From: Pedinophyceae sp. YPF-701
Lineage: Eukaryota > Chlorophyta > Pedinophyceae
Assembly (NCBI GenBank): GCA_916048055.1
Contig: CAJZHL010000001.1
Span: forward strand, 1,982,421-2,046,420
Reading direction: 5' to 3'
Length of the DNA stretch: 64,000 nt
Of this stretch, positions 46,915 through 58,016 are shown piece by piece (position 1 is the first letter of the stretch; each line of letters starts with the position of its first letter). The notes beneath the pieces were generated by a model. It had not been told where the DNA came from. It ran no database searches and worked only from the letters and a program-made list of their open reading frames with translations. Both the position numbers and the translations under genes were made by a program.

Positions 46915-48550
46915 GGCCGCGCGGCGCACGCTGCAGCCGATCGGTCTGTACCGCGACGCGGCAGGGGCCGCATGACATGGACAGGCGAGCGCAGGCCACT
47001 GGTGGGTGCGCCTGCGGCAACAGGCAGCCATTTGCATGCAAGGTCTGGGGCTGGATATTCGGTACGCATAAAACGAGCTGCGCATGAGAAGAGGGCCCGG
47101 TCTGTGCGCCCGTGTGAGCCGAATGATGCAGGGCGCCTCTCTCGTCAGCGCACATGGTACCAGTGTATGAACCGGCTGTCGACCAGACTCAGGCCTGCAC
47201 CCAAGACTTCGCGCACCGTCTGGCCTCATGGGAGCAGAGACGCGGAACGCCGTGCGCGCTGTCACGGCATCGACAGTGGGGGCCTTTCTGTCCCCCGGGA
47301 CCGGTCCGCTGCACCCGCTGTTCCTCGCAGACAGCGCCTTCCCCGCAGGCGCCAGCGAATGCGTCGCCTCCGAGGCGGATGCCGGCAGCGACGGGATCTT
47401 GCGCCACCGCACATTGCCATCCCAGACCGGTAGTTCCCCTGCGCGCCGCGCAATCGAAGCGCGATCGGGGGGTGGGGCGAGGCGCACAAAGGTGGTCTCG
47501 TGCGCCAGTTCTCGACGCATGGTCGATGACATGAGAGCACAGGACCGGAAAGAGCAAGTGCTCTTTGTTGAACGCCGATTCTTTCAGCGCCTGCGCGTCT
47601 CTCAGGCATCCTGCTGCCCACCATCGCGAGTCTGTACATATTATGGCCTGATACGCGACGTACATCTCCGAAATTCGGCCCTGGGGAGCTCTGAATGAGA
47701 AAATTCGCCCTTGGCAATCGTGCTCGCCGCTTGGATCACATGCACGACACAGCCACTCTGCTCGGGCAGCCAGACGCTCAGTGACTCTCGAAGATGGCGC
47801 GAGGCAGAAGCAGCAAAGGTTGCGCTCTCTGCAGTGAGCTCTTTTCTCTTCAACCGCCACAGATGGTCCTGGTTCGCTGGCACGCCGGGCTTCCAACGTC
47901 TTCGTTCGCCTGACCCGCCGTGATCGGCCCCGCGCAAAAGCATCGCGTGGGCCTGCCGAGTGCAGCGCCTGCCTCCGCGCAGCCACCCAGAGCCCCCCGC
48001 CGGGAACCCCGCCCCCCTGAGCTCAGCAGGCGGCCATGCCCTGGCGCTGACGCCTCCCGGCTAGATTGGAGCGCGGGACGGGCAAGAGATCATGTTTGGC
48101 CATTCGCTCGCACCGTCACGGCATCTGCGCGTCCCTGCGGGTGAGAGCCTTCGCGACCCTGCAACTCAGGCAGCTCCACGCGGCGTGTACGTGCCTGAAC
48201 GCCCGCCGGGCAGCTTTGGTCGGCAGCTTCTTGAAAGCTTGTACATGCATGACGACGCGCTTCTGACGGGCACGGCCCGTTCCATCCCTGGAAACGCCCG
48301 TTCCCGCCTTGCATGAGAGCTGAGCGTGTTGGCTTGCGGTCGTGAGCTTCGTGCAGAGCGGAGACCGCGGAGACGGTTGTCATCTCGGCTGCGTCTGACC
48401 TCGGTGGGATCGCGACAAGACCAGCACAGGAGCATCGACGTGCCCAGCATTCGCTGCGGCACCGCACTTGCTGCTCGGAGCCGCTGGACGCGGCTGCTGA
48501 GGAGATTCCCCGCGAAGTTGCGCCGCTCCGCGCCCAACGATTGAGCAGAG
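46915..48550. other. Long intergenic stretch in the LRR array, no supported gene
   Basis: These 1.6 kb have lower GC than the housekeeping block. Open frames on both strands lack recognisable domains. I found no remnant of the LRR family by eye. Confidence 0.45.
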
Positions 48551-50571
48551 ATGGTGAGATCAAGCCGCCGCCGGAGATACCGCTCGTGTGCCGACGCAGC
48601 CGCACAGGCTCCCATGCAGCTTGCGCCGGTTGCGAGACGCGCACGTGGGACCACCACGATTCTGCCCTGACATACGCTTTTCGCCACTTTGCGCAGACGC
48701 CCGGAGACGAGGGCGAGCTCTTCGGCCGCGTCCTGCGGGAGGCGCCGTGCGTGCTGGACATGCTCTCAAACGCCGACAAGGCCAACCTGGCCGCCACGTG
48801 CGGGGACGCGGCAGAGGCGGTGCTCCGGGGCTGCCGGGCGGTGCGGAAGGTCCGCAGGGACGACCCGGTGCTGCGCGTCTTGGCTCGTAAGATGGAGGAC
48901 GGGCCGTGCCGTGGGGAGCTGACGGCGTGCGGCGTGAGGGTGGCGGCGACGGACGCGGCGCCGCTGCTCAAGGGGCTGGAGTGCGTCGAGGGCGACCTGC
49001 CCGAGGCCGGCGGCCGAGGGGAGGTGTTCTGCCGCAAGTGGATCGCGCTGGTGGGGGGACTGTTGCGCGGGGAGTGGGGGAGCGCGGCGCGCGTGACGGG
49101 GCTGAGCGTTCCGGCCCGGGGGGGGTCGAGGAGCACCACGGGGGAAGCGCACCTGCAGCTCCAGCGCGTGCTGCAGCTCCAGCGCGTGCTGCAGGCGCGT
49201 GCAGTGTGCGACCACCTGCGCTTCCTGCAGATCTCCTCCATTGTGGGGGACCTCCCGTCGTACCGGATGGAAGTCGAGACCGCCGCGCTGCACCGTGACA
49301 TGCGCGGCTTGTCGGCGCTGCAGCACCTGGAGCTCGACTCGCCCCCCGCGTGCTGGGGGCGGCTGGTCGCCATCGGCCGCCTGACGACGCTCAAGCTGTC
49401 GGGCGTGACCTTCGGCAAGCCGGGCGAGACGCAGGCGTTCCTGGCCGGGATCCAGCAGGCAAGCTGCCTGCGGCGCTTGGAGATGGCGGGCGTCAGCCTC
49501 AATGTCGACGAGTGCGGGCGGGCGGCGCAAGCACCGCCGGCGGGCCTGGAGGAGGTCGTCCTGACGGCGAGCGACGAGCCGTTCAGCTGGGCGGACGCCA
49601 CGAGGCTGCACACGCTGGAGCTGCGCGACATGTCGACGATCTCCGAGCCGACGTGGCGGTCGATCGCGGAGCTGATGCAGCGCAGCAAGGCGCTGCGACG
49701 GCTGGTGCTCGAGAGCATGTTCGTGGCGCCGGACGCGGATGGCAGCGCTCAGGCGGTGTTCACGGCGCTGGCCCGCAGCACGGTGGAGGTGTTCGATTGC
49801 CACTGGGAGCCTGCGGGGGCGCAGGATGACGATGAGGACGAGGAGCCGGTCGTGGACGTCTCGGAGGCGATCGCGGTGGCGCTGCTCAGCAACGCGACGC
49901 TGCGGGAGGTCGCCGTGTCGAGCGGTCGGCTCAGCCTCTTGCGCGTCGGTTTGTGGGCGGTGGCGGAGGCCCTGCAGCAGAACACAACGCTGCGCAGGCT
50001 GCGAGTCGATGGCTGCCGTGTCGGCGACGCGGACGCCACTGCGATCGGTCGCATCCTGAGCTGCAACACGTCGCTGCTGGAGCTGGAGCTCGGGGACAAC
50101 GACCTGACGACTGACGGCGTCGCGTGGATCGCACAAGGCCTGCGCGAGAACCGCACGCTGCGGGCCCTGCGTCTCTGCGCTTGCGACGGCGTGGACGACC
50201 TGTGCGTGCAGCTGCTGATGGACGCGCTGGTCTCGCAGTGCGACGGAGTGGAGATCCTCGAGATCAGCGACTGCATGGTCACAGACGACGGCGCCGAGTG
50301 CATCGCAGACGCGCTCGAGCAAGACGCCGTCGCGCTGAAGGAGCTCGTGTTGCAGAATCACAAGTTCGACACCGTCGGGGCGGCAGCCATCGCGGGCGCG
50401 CTGAGAAGCAACACCAAGCTTGCGTGGCTCGACGTGTCGACCGAGATGGGGATGACGGAGGACGCGTTCGAGATTCTCTATGCGGCGCTGGACAAGGACA
50501 GGAAGCTGAGGATACGGGTAGAGGGGGACGTCTGCAGGTACCGCTGGTGCGACGGTTTTCCGAGGCTTTGA
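48551..50571 (+). CDS. F-box-like/LRR protein, array copy 4
   Basis: Exons 48551-48553 (ATG followed by GTGAGA) and 48697-50571 give 625 aa. N-terminal module: ELFGRVLREAPCVLDMLSNA, then KANLAATCGDAAEAVLRGCR and VLRVLARKMEDGPCRGEL; here the usual TCWS is TCGD. LRR segments follow (LQHLELDSPPACW, LTTLKLSGVTFGKPGETQAF, LHTLELRDMSTI, LRRLRVDGCRVGDADATAIG, LLELELGDNDLTTDGVAWIA). An 18-bp in-frame tandem duplication (49153-49188) repeats LQLQRV. An acidic insert DDDEDEEPVVD lies near 49830-49860. The translated length equals that of copy 5. Confidence 0.72.
49153..49188 (+). repeat. 18-bp in-frame tandem duplication in LRR copy 4
   Basis: CTGCAGCTCCAGCGCGTG occurs twice in direct succession and a partial third copy (CTGCAGGCGCG) follows. 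It expands the protein by six residues without a frameshift. Other array copies lack it. Confidence 0.9.
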
Positions 50572-52195
50572 TTGAAGGTGTTGAGTCAGTGACAGTTGTC
50601 GGCGCAGCAGTCGTCGGGACCGCAGCAGCCCGCGCCCTAGCGCGGCGCGCGTGTGATTCGGGCATCACGCTCGCTGAGCCTGCGGCGCGAAGTCCTTCGA
50701 CATCGCAAGAGCCCCCCGAGGCCGCCGCGCGCTGCACGACTTCAGTGCGTTTCACGGTCGCTAGATCGTCGAGTCCGGCCGAGATGCGACCACTGCCGCA
50801 CCGAGCAGTATCTCTTCAGCGGTGCATCCAGTCGCGCGCCGACGGACCTCGGCGGGGGACGGCGTCGTGGAGAGCGGTTGCGTAGAACACGACGCTGCGG
50901 CATCTCCTGCTGCTCAAGTGGTTCTGGTCAAGAACCTCTGCGCTCGGCAGCGACCTGTCGTACGCGTGGTCGTCAGAAGGCGGGCGGCTGTTGCAGCCGG
51001 ATCGCGCCACCGCATGGTGCGAGACACGCACGCACTGTGATGATGATGATGACGGCTTCGGAGGCGCGGCGCAGGACCGGGCACGCTTATAAATTCTGCC
51101 AAGCGGCGGAGCATACGGGAAGGCGGGCCCAGCGGACTCCTTTTGCCGGCAGGCAGGCTGTCGAGGATGACGCCGCTTGCGCAGCAGGTGTTGCATGCGC
51201 AACGGTACGCGCTCGCGAGGCGGCACTTGAAAGTCCGCCACATGCCCTGACGTCTCTCCACAAGACCTGACGGCAGCTGAGAGATCAGCGGCTACGCAAC
51301 CGCGGACGACGGGGGTCAGCCAGTCAACGTCGAAGCAAAGCACGCTGGCGGATAGCGCATCCATGGAAGGTTGCAGTGGTGCGACCAGCGCGCCGCGTGG
51401 CGCGCTGAGCGGCTTGTTGGATCGAACGGTCCGGCCGCGAGCTGCGACGATGCTTGTGACTCGACGCCGGCCTGAGCGGTGCACCTGGGGGTCAACCAAC
51501 AGTCGCGCGATGTCGCGAGCTCACTGGCCCCGCGCGGAACTCGCCTGCACTCGTCAGCGCAGACGGCGGCCGCGGCGCTGACTTGAACCTCCACGCCTGC
51601 CGCTTTGCGTGCCTGCCCTGCACTGCGCAACAACGTGAGGCGCCGGTGATGACGAGGCGATGTCCTGCGTGGCGTGCACCGCACAGCTGCGTGCGGACGG
51701 CGTGACCGTCGAGGCTGGTGCCGTGCGACGCTGAAGGCAGCCCGTGGCTGTTTTTTTGCCGGCTGCGGCTTGCGCTGCGCCTTGTGGCAGAATGCGTCGC
51801 GCCTGGAATGGGTCGACCCCGACGTGTCGCTCGAGCACTCGATGCACGTCCGGCGTCTCGACGCAGAGCCGCCAGGCGCAGGCAGTCGGTCAGTCCGTGA
51901 AGGTGCACGCCCTGACTGCGTCACGCCCCTCCCATGCGGTCGAAGCGGGTTCAACGCGCTGCTCGGGCGTCATCACGGCACGCGCCGGCAGTGGACATCC
52001 ACTTCATGTCGAACGTCATCGGCGAGACCAGGTTCAGGTCCTGAGAAAGGTCTCAGCGACCGCGTTTCGCCGAGGTGTGCTCCTGAGAGCTTTAGACGGC
52101 GTCTTGCGTGGTCCACGTGCCTCAAACGCGCATGGCCGCGAAGGAGCTGATACTCTCAGCATAGGACTGCGAGGTCGGAATATCCGTTGACGTAC
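50572..52195. other. Intergenic stretch in the LRR array
   Basis: No supported gene. A short TGA/ATG triplet repeat lies near 51038-51053. From about 52050 on, weak similarity to the region upstream of copy 6 begins and becomes near identity at ~52196. Confidence 0.45.
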
Positions 52196-52647
52196 CGCAT
52201 CGGTCGCGTTCGCGCTTCGCAGAGCTGGGGCGAGTTCACTCGAGCGCGCGGGAGGCCGTGGAGGGAGCGTTGCGGCGCTCAAGGGCGGCCGGCGACGGCG
52301 CTGGGACTGCGTGAGGTCGCGTTTGAGGGCGGCGGCGTGGCCGGCGCCCGTGCGTCGCGCGCGTCGTCGAGCTAGGTGCCGGGGGAGCTGAGCAGCGCGG
52401 GACGCGCTTGTTGAGGGCGCATTCTGGCGTGGCTGCGGCGAACCCGACGGAGCGTCGACCAATCATGGTGAGCGGCCCACCTGAAGGGGTTGCAACAGCT
52501 GCTTGCACGCTGCCCGGGCGTGCACCTGCGTCCTCAACGTATCGCAGAGACAACACGCACGACAGCTGCACTCGACGGCCTGCGGGCGGAACACCCCGGC
52601 CTCGGTTTGCACGCTGACATCCGTCCGGCATCCGCCCCTGCTCGCAG
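52196..52647 (+). repeat. Duplicated 5' region of LRR copy 5 (pair of 55370-55819)
   Basis: This block is nearly identical to 55370-55819, including the putative promoter, the start codon and the 180-nt first intron. Differences are scattered single bases and small indels. It shows that copies 5 and 6 arose by a recent segmental duplication including regulatory sequence. Confidence 0.85.
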
Positions 52648-54522
52648 GGGTCTCGGAGACGGAACGATCTCCTCGACCACGTGTTGCGCGAGGTGCCGAG
52701 CGTGCTGGACAGGCTGTCCGACGAAGACAAGGCGAGCCTGGCGGCGACGCGATGGAGCACGCTGGAGGCGGTGCTGCGCGGGTGCAGGGCGGTGCTCAAG
52801 GTCCACAGGGACGACCCGGCGCTGCAGGTGCTGGCGCGGCGGATGGAGGAGGGGCCGTGCCGGGGGGAGGTGGCGATGTGCGGGGTGCGGGTGGCGGCGA
52901 CGGACGCGGGACTGCTGCTGGAGGCTGCTCGCAAGGTCGCGGGGGACCTGCCGGACGTCGCCAACCACCCGACTGAGCGCAACCGCAGATGGATCAACCT
53001 GGCGTGGGCGCTGACGTGCGAGGAGGAGGACGGGGAGGCGCGCGTGACGGGGCTGAGCGTGCCGGGGTGGAGCTGCGCCGAGCACGCCACGATGGAGCTG
53101 GCGTCGGTCGTGCAGATCTTTGCGTCGCCGCCCGCCAGGGAGCACCTGCGGCGCCTGAGTATGGCGCTACAGCACGCTCGGCAGCCTCTGACCAAGGGAC
53201 GTATCGAGCTGCTGACGAAGGCGATGCGCGGGCTGTCGGCGCTGCAGCACCTGGAGCTCACTGCGCCACCGACGTGCTGCGTGCACTTGATGGGGGAGTA
53301 CAGCCGCCTGACGACACTCAAGCTGGCGAACATCAGGTTGAGTCCCGGTGAGACGCGGGCGCTTCTGGACGGTCTGGAGCGGGCGAGGCAGCTGCGGCAC
53401 CTGCGCCTACATCGGTTCAACCTGGGCATGGAGGCCGAGACAACGACCCGGGCTCCGCCGGCGGGGCTGGAGGTGCTGGATCTCGTAAGCAGCACATGCC
53501 CGTACGATCTGCGGGATGGCACGAGGCTGCGCGCGCTGGAGCTGCGCGGTATGCAGGTGCCGTGGGAGGAGGTTGCGGCGCTGATGAGGCGAAGCAAGGA
53601 GCTGCGGCGGGTGACGCTCGACTCGAGCCGCCTGGATGCGGGGTCGGTCTGCGCGGTGTTTTCCGCGCTGGAGCGAAGCACGGTGGAGGTGTTTGACTGC
53701 GCATGGAGCTTTGATGACGAGGCTGAAGAAGAAACCTGCTCGGCTCTGACGGAGGCGCTGGTGTCGGCGCTGCGCAACAACACGACGCTGCTTGAGCTCG
53801 CCCTAGACTTCGACTCTGAGGAGCCCGACGATCTCTTCCTGGACGTGCCGAAGGTGGCGGCGGCGCTGAAGGACAACACGACGCTGCGGCGGCTGAAGCT
53901 GCACAGCATCGCGGTTCGAGACAGCGACGTGGCGGCTATCGGTGAGGCTCTCGCAAACATGCGGTCGCTGGAGGAGCTGGACCTGGCCTCGGGCCTCATG
54001 TCGGGGAAGGGGCTGCGACTGGAGGACAGCTACTTGCGCGTCTTGCGGCTGCGGAGGGCCTGGGCCGTTGGCGACGAGGGCGTGCGGGAGGTGATGCGCT
54101 CGTTGAGCCGCAGACGTCGCGTGCAGAAGGTCGACACGCTGCAGATCTCGGACAGCGAAATAACCGACAAGGGGGCGAAGCACGTCGCGGCGGCGCTGAA
54201 GGAGCGCGGATGCACGCTGCGTACGCTCAGCCTGGCAAACATGCCCTGCAACGAAGTCTGCATCGGCGACGAGGGCGCGGCGGCCATCGCGGACGCGCTG
54301 CGACACAACCGCTCACTGGTGTCGCTCAACCTGTCGGGCAACAGGCTGACGGACCGTGGGCAGGAAAGCCTGGCCGCGGCGCTTGCGGACAACACCACGC
54401 TGCGGCACCTGGACGCGTCGGGCTGTGACGGGGGGTCGGTGCGGGCGAGGGACATGCTCTACGCGCAGCGGTATGCCATTGGCATGCGACAGATGTGTGC
54501 GCGTAGCACGTTCCGTATCTGA
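52465..54522 (+). CDS. F-box-like/LRR protein, array copy 5
   Basis: Exons 52465-52467 (ATG followed by GTGAGC) and 52648-54522 give 625 aa. After the start, GSRRRNDLLDHVLREVPSVL leads into the family module (DRLSDEDKASLAATRWSTLE, AVLRGCRAVLKVHRDDPALQ, VLARRMEEGPCRGEV). LRR segments include LQHLELTAPPTC, LTTLKLANIRLSPGETRALL, LRALELRGMQVPWEEVAALM, LRTLSLANMPCNEVCIGDEG and LVSLNLSGNRLTDRGQESLA. Reading straight through the first intron hits a stop, so splicing is required if this ATG is used. It is nearly identical to copy 6 over the N-terminal module, after which the two diverge quickly. Confidence 0.75.
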
Positions 54523-55369
54523 CGCTACTCGTGCAGAGCGATCGGGAGGCCGCGCGGTCGCCAGAGCAGGGGAGGCCTGCGTGTGAGGAGGCAGCAGGGC
54601 ACGAGGAGCGCACGTGTGTGTGAGCTGGAGCGATATGATGGGCCCGACGCGCTGATGTGATGTCGAGGCGCAGCCAGCTGTGGTGTCTGACATGGTGCCC
54701 CACGAGTCGCTGCGACCACGTTGCCCGGCGGCGTCGACCCCGCTCGAGTCACCGACAGACTGTCTGTCGGTGCGACTAAGTCACGACGCAGCCAAGGTGC
54801 TTGTTCTCAATCTTGTGCTCTCGTGATGCGTGTTCAAGCCCCTCACGCTGTTCGGCTCGTCCGTGGTGCTGTGTGCGCAGCGCACTCACGCCAGTTCCCC
54901 TTGAATCGCACCAGCGATGCTTTTTTATGCAGATCGGTGTTTTTGTGGATGGCCGCGGGCTCCCGAAAGCCTCGCGCGGCGGGCTCGAGCACCACCGCGG
55001 ACTCCGGTACCACCGACCGATGCGCCGCTGCAGAGATGTGCGGCGCGCGCGCCTGCAGTCGACGATGTGTGCGAGTCGGGCGCCCTCGCGTGTGTCCCCC
55101 AGCGCTCGGTGCGACTGGAACGCGCTGCAGGGTCGTTGTTGGTGCACGCCAGCAACGGCACAGCCATTCGATGTAGACGGGCATCAGTGAGACACTTGAC
55201 ATGCGCTGAGTGGTCTCCAGCAAACGCGTTTGTCGCCGAGGTGCGCTCCCAGGAGCATGAGGAGCGTGTTGCGGGTCCGGAGTAGCTCGAACGCGCGTGA
55301 CCTTGTGCCGGCCCTGGTTCTGTGTATGTGGCTGCGGCATGCGAGATCGAAAGATTGCGTTGACGTCCT
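54523..55369. other. Intergenic stretch in the LRR array
   Basis: No supported gene. It contains a perfect inverted repeat at 54751-54771 and, near the end, weak similarity to the flank upstream of copy 5. Confidence 0.45.
54751..54771. repeat. Perfect 10-bp inverted repeat
   Basis: ACCGACAGAC and its exact reverse complement are separated by one T. Partial outer pairing (AGTC before, GACT after) could lengthen the stem. It lies 230 bp after the stop of LRR copy 5. A transcript hairpin or a protein-binding palindrome are both possible. Confidence 0.8.
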
Positions 55370-55819
55370 GCATCGGTCGCGTTCGCGCTTCGCAGAGCTG
55401 GGCAAGTTGATTCGAGCGCGCGGGAGGCCTCGGAGAGAGCGTTGCGGGGTTCGCGGGCGGCCGGCGACGGCGCTGGGAGTACGTGGGGTCGTGTTTGAGG
55501 GCGGCGGCGTGGCCGGCGCCCCTGCATCGCGCGCGTCGTCGAGCTAGGTGCCGGGCGAGCTGAGCAGCGCGGGACGCGCTTGTTGAGGGCGCATTCTGGC
55601 GTGGCTGCGGCGAACCCGACGGAGCGTCGACCAATCATGGTGAGCGGCCCACCTGAAGGGGTTGACACGGCTGCTTGCACGCTGCCCGGGCGTGCACCTG
55701 CGTCCTCAACGTATCGCAGAGACAACACGCACGACAGCTGCACTCGACGGCCTGCGGGCGGAACACCCCGGCCCCGGGCTATGTGCTGACATCCGTCCGG
55801 CATCCGCCCCTGCTCGCAG
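55370..55819 (+). repeat. Duplicated 5' region of LRR copy 6 (pair of 52196-52647)
   Basis: Second copy of the promoter, start codon and intron block. The start codon ATG at 55637-55639 and donor GTGAGC are preserved, as is the acceptor CTCGCAG ending at 55819. Confidence 0.85.
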
Positions 55820-56824
55820 GGGTCTCGGAGACGGAACGATCTCCTCGACCACGTGTTGCGCGAGGTGCCCTCCGTCCTCGACCAGCTCTCGGACGCCGAC
55901 AGGGCGCGCCTGGCGGCGACGCGATGGAGCACGCTGGAGGCGGTGCTGCGCGGGTGCAGGGCGGTGCTCAAGGTCCACAGGGACGACCCGGCGCTGCAGG
56001 TGCTGGCGCGGCGGATGGAGGAGGGGCCGTGCCGGGGGGAGGTGGCGATGTGCGGGGTGCGGGTGGCGGCGACGGACGCGGGACTGCTGCTGGAGGCTAC
56101 AAACAAGCTGGGGGGCGGCGACCTGCCCGATGTCGCCGGCCACCCGACTGAGCGCAACCGCAGCTGGATCAACCTGGTGTGGGCGCCGACGTGCGAGGCG
56201 GTGGGCGGGGAGGCGCGCGTGACGGGGCTGAGCGTGCCGCCGACGAGCAAGAACGACCACGCCACGATGGAGCTGGCGGCGGTGCAGCACATCCTTGCGG
56301 CGCGCCCCGCCAGGCAACACCTGCGGCGGCTCAAGTGGGCGTCATGGGGCGCGAGTCGGACTTGGGACAGGGGAGGCACCGGGCTTTTAACTGCAGCTTT
56401 GCGCGAACTGTCGGCGCTGCAGCACTTGGAGCTCGTGGCGACGCCAACGAGCTGGGTGCACGTCATCGGGGAATACACCCGCCTGACGACGCTGGAGCTA
56501 TCGCACGTGACGCTGAGCGCACACGAGATGCGGGCGCTTGTGGACGGTCTGGAGCAAGCCAGACAGCTGCGGCATCTGCGCTGCGGGGCGTCCTGGGTGG
56601 TGACTTGCTGGAGGCACTGCAGCACGGCCTGTGCCGGGGCCGGAGGGCATCACGCCCCGGAGACAAGCGGGAAGTCGGGAGCTGGACGGCACGCAAGGCG
56701 ACGACGGCCCTCGAGCGTGGCGGGGACCTGGCGCGGCTGCAGCGTCATCGTACCGTCGGGGTGCTGCGACCGCGGCGGGCGCGAGGCGTCGCCGTCGCTC
56801 GGTCGTTCGCTGTGCGTGACGTGA
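55637..56824 (+). pseudogene. Truncated F-box-like/LRR gene, array copy 6
   Basis: Exon 1 is 55637-55639 and exon 2 starts at 55820. The frame stays open to a stop at 56824 (335 aa), but family similarity ends near 56582, about 255 residues in, after VDGLEQARQLRHLR. The N-terminal module is almost the same as in copy 5 (LDQLSDADRARLAATRWSTL, HRDDPALQVLARRMEEGPCR). After the break the translation becomes low-complexity arginine/glycine-rich. All C-terminal LRRs are missing. It may be a pseudogene or encode a short decoy-like protein; a broken duplicate is the simplest explanation. Confidence 0.7.
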
Positions 56825-58016
56825 GAGTGCCGCTCAACGAGCGTCAGACCCGGCGGGTGCGGAGGCGGCTTGCGCAGTTGACGCTCCGCCCGTCGGTGCT
56901 CGCAACGGCAAGGTGCGTGGGACGGCTGGGCGATCGTGAGGGCCGTCGCGGCAGCGCTGTGGCGGCGCAGGTGATTGACAGGAGCGCTCGGCGGCGGGCG
57001 GGTCGTCAGGGCGCGGTCCAGCGCGGCAGGGGGACTTGCACAGCTGCAGTGTGCTCTTCCTGCGCCTCGCGTGGCGACTGCGCGCCGGCGGGCGGCGGCT
57101 GATTGTCTGCTGCGTGCGCTGGATGCGTCCGGCGCTGCGCGGTGGCAGCGACGGCAGCTGGTGCAGGCAGCGTCGTGCAGTGCGGGCCTGCGACGACAGC
57201 GCACGCCTGGTGTTGCGCTCGACAACGAGGCGGTCGGGTATGTCATGGCGGGTGCGTTCAGACGCTGCATGTTGGCGTAGGCGTCGATCAAGGAGGTGGG
57301 TGGTCTAGCGCGGTGCGGGAACGGGGAGCGAGGCGGCGACGCACACACGCGCAGGCGTCGGGGCGCACCCTGCGCCGACGCTTGGCTCGGGCGATCAACG
57401 CCCGCGTGCAGCGCGTCCGCCATCTACGCCCCACAGGGCCGGCGACGCGCTCCCACGAGCTCAGCCTGCGGTGCCGCCGCGGTGCCTTCGAGACGGTCAC
57501 GACGGGGCCGGGGGGCGCTGGAGCCCGGCGCTCGCCGGGGCCAGGGAGCGCCACGTCCCGGCGACAAGCCGCGAGACGCGGTCTTACAAGTGGTCGGCCC
57601 GCACGGCGACTGGTCAGGTCAGGTCAGGTCAGGTCACACAGTCCGCATTCCGCGGAGGCGCCACAGTTTACTGACTGCAACCCGTGAACGTGGCGGGGAC
57701 CGAGGGGGCGACTGCGACAGTGGCGAATGGGGAGTTTTGCTGCACGGGTTGGCGAGGGGCCCGCTTGCGCCGTGACAGTAGCGCGTGGCGAGCGCGAGGC
57801 TCGCGCTTGTCGGCGACCGTGGTGGGCCGGCTTTCAAGCTGGAGGCAGGCGTTCCGCGACGTACGCGACAACGCGCGCAACTGGCGAGATGCGCAAGGAG
57901 GCGACGCCGAGCCCGCGCGATCGACGCCCGCGCTCAGAGCGTCCGTCATATTTCCTACGCGGGGTCGACGATGGACGCCCGGGGGGCCTGCCAGCAGCGT
58001 GTACAAGACTGCTTGA
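56825..58016. other. Diverged repeat region between LRR array and ABCC fragment
   Basis: No intact gene. The sequence from the copy-6 break at ~56583 contains diverged repeated motifs. A block around 56630-56690 (GGGGCCGGAGG, then CCCCGGAGACAAGC) resembles 57530-57590 (GGGGCCAGGGAG, then CCCGGCGACAAGC). A block at 57390-57425 (GCGATCAACGCCCGCGTGC) resembles 57912-57950 (GCGATCGACGCCCGCGCTC). These look like decayed tandem units of a subtelomeric element. Confidence 0.4.
57612..57636. repeat. (GGTCA)5 microsatellite
   Basis: Five exact tandem GGTCA units. It lies in the diverged repeat region just inside the subtelomere. Confidence 0.95.

Noticed and set aside
37318-56824. LRR array interpreted as plant-type NLR (NB-ARC) immune receptors
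   Set aside because: No P-loop, GLPL or MHD motifs are present in any copy; only an F-box-like N-terminus and LRRs are seen.
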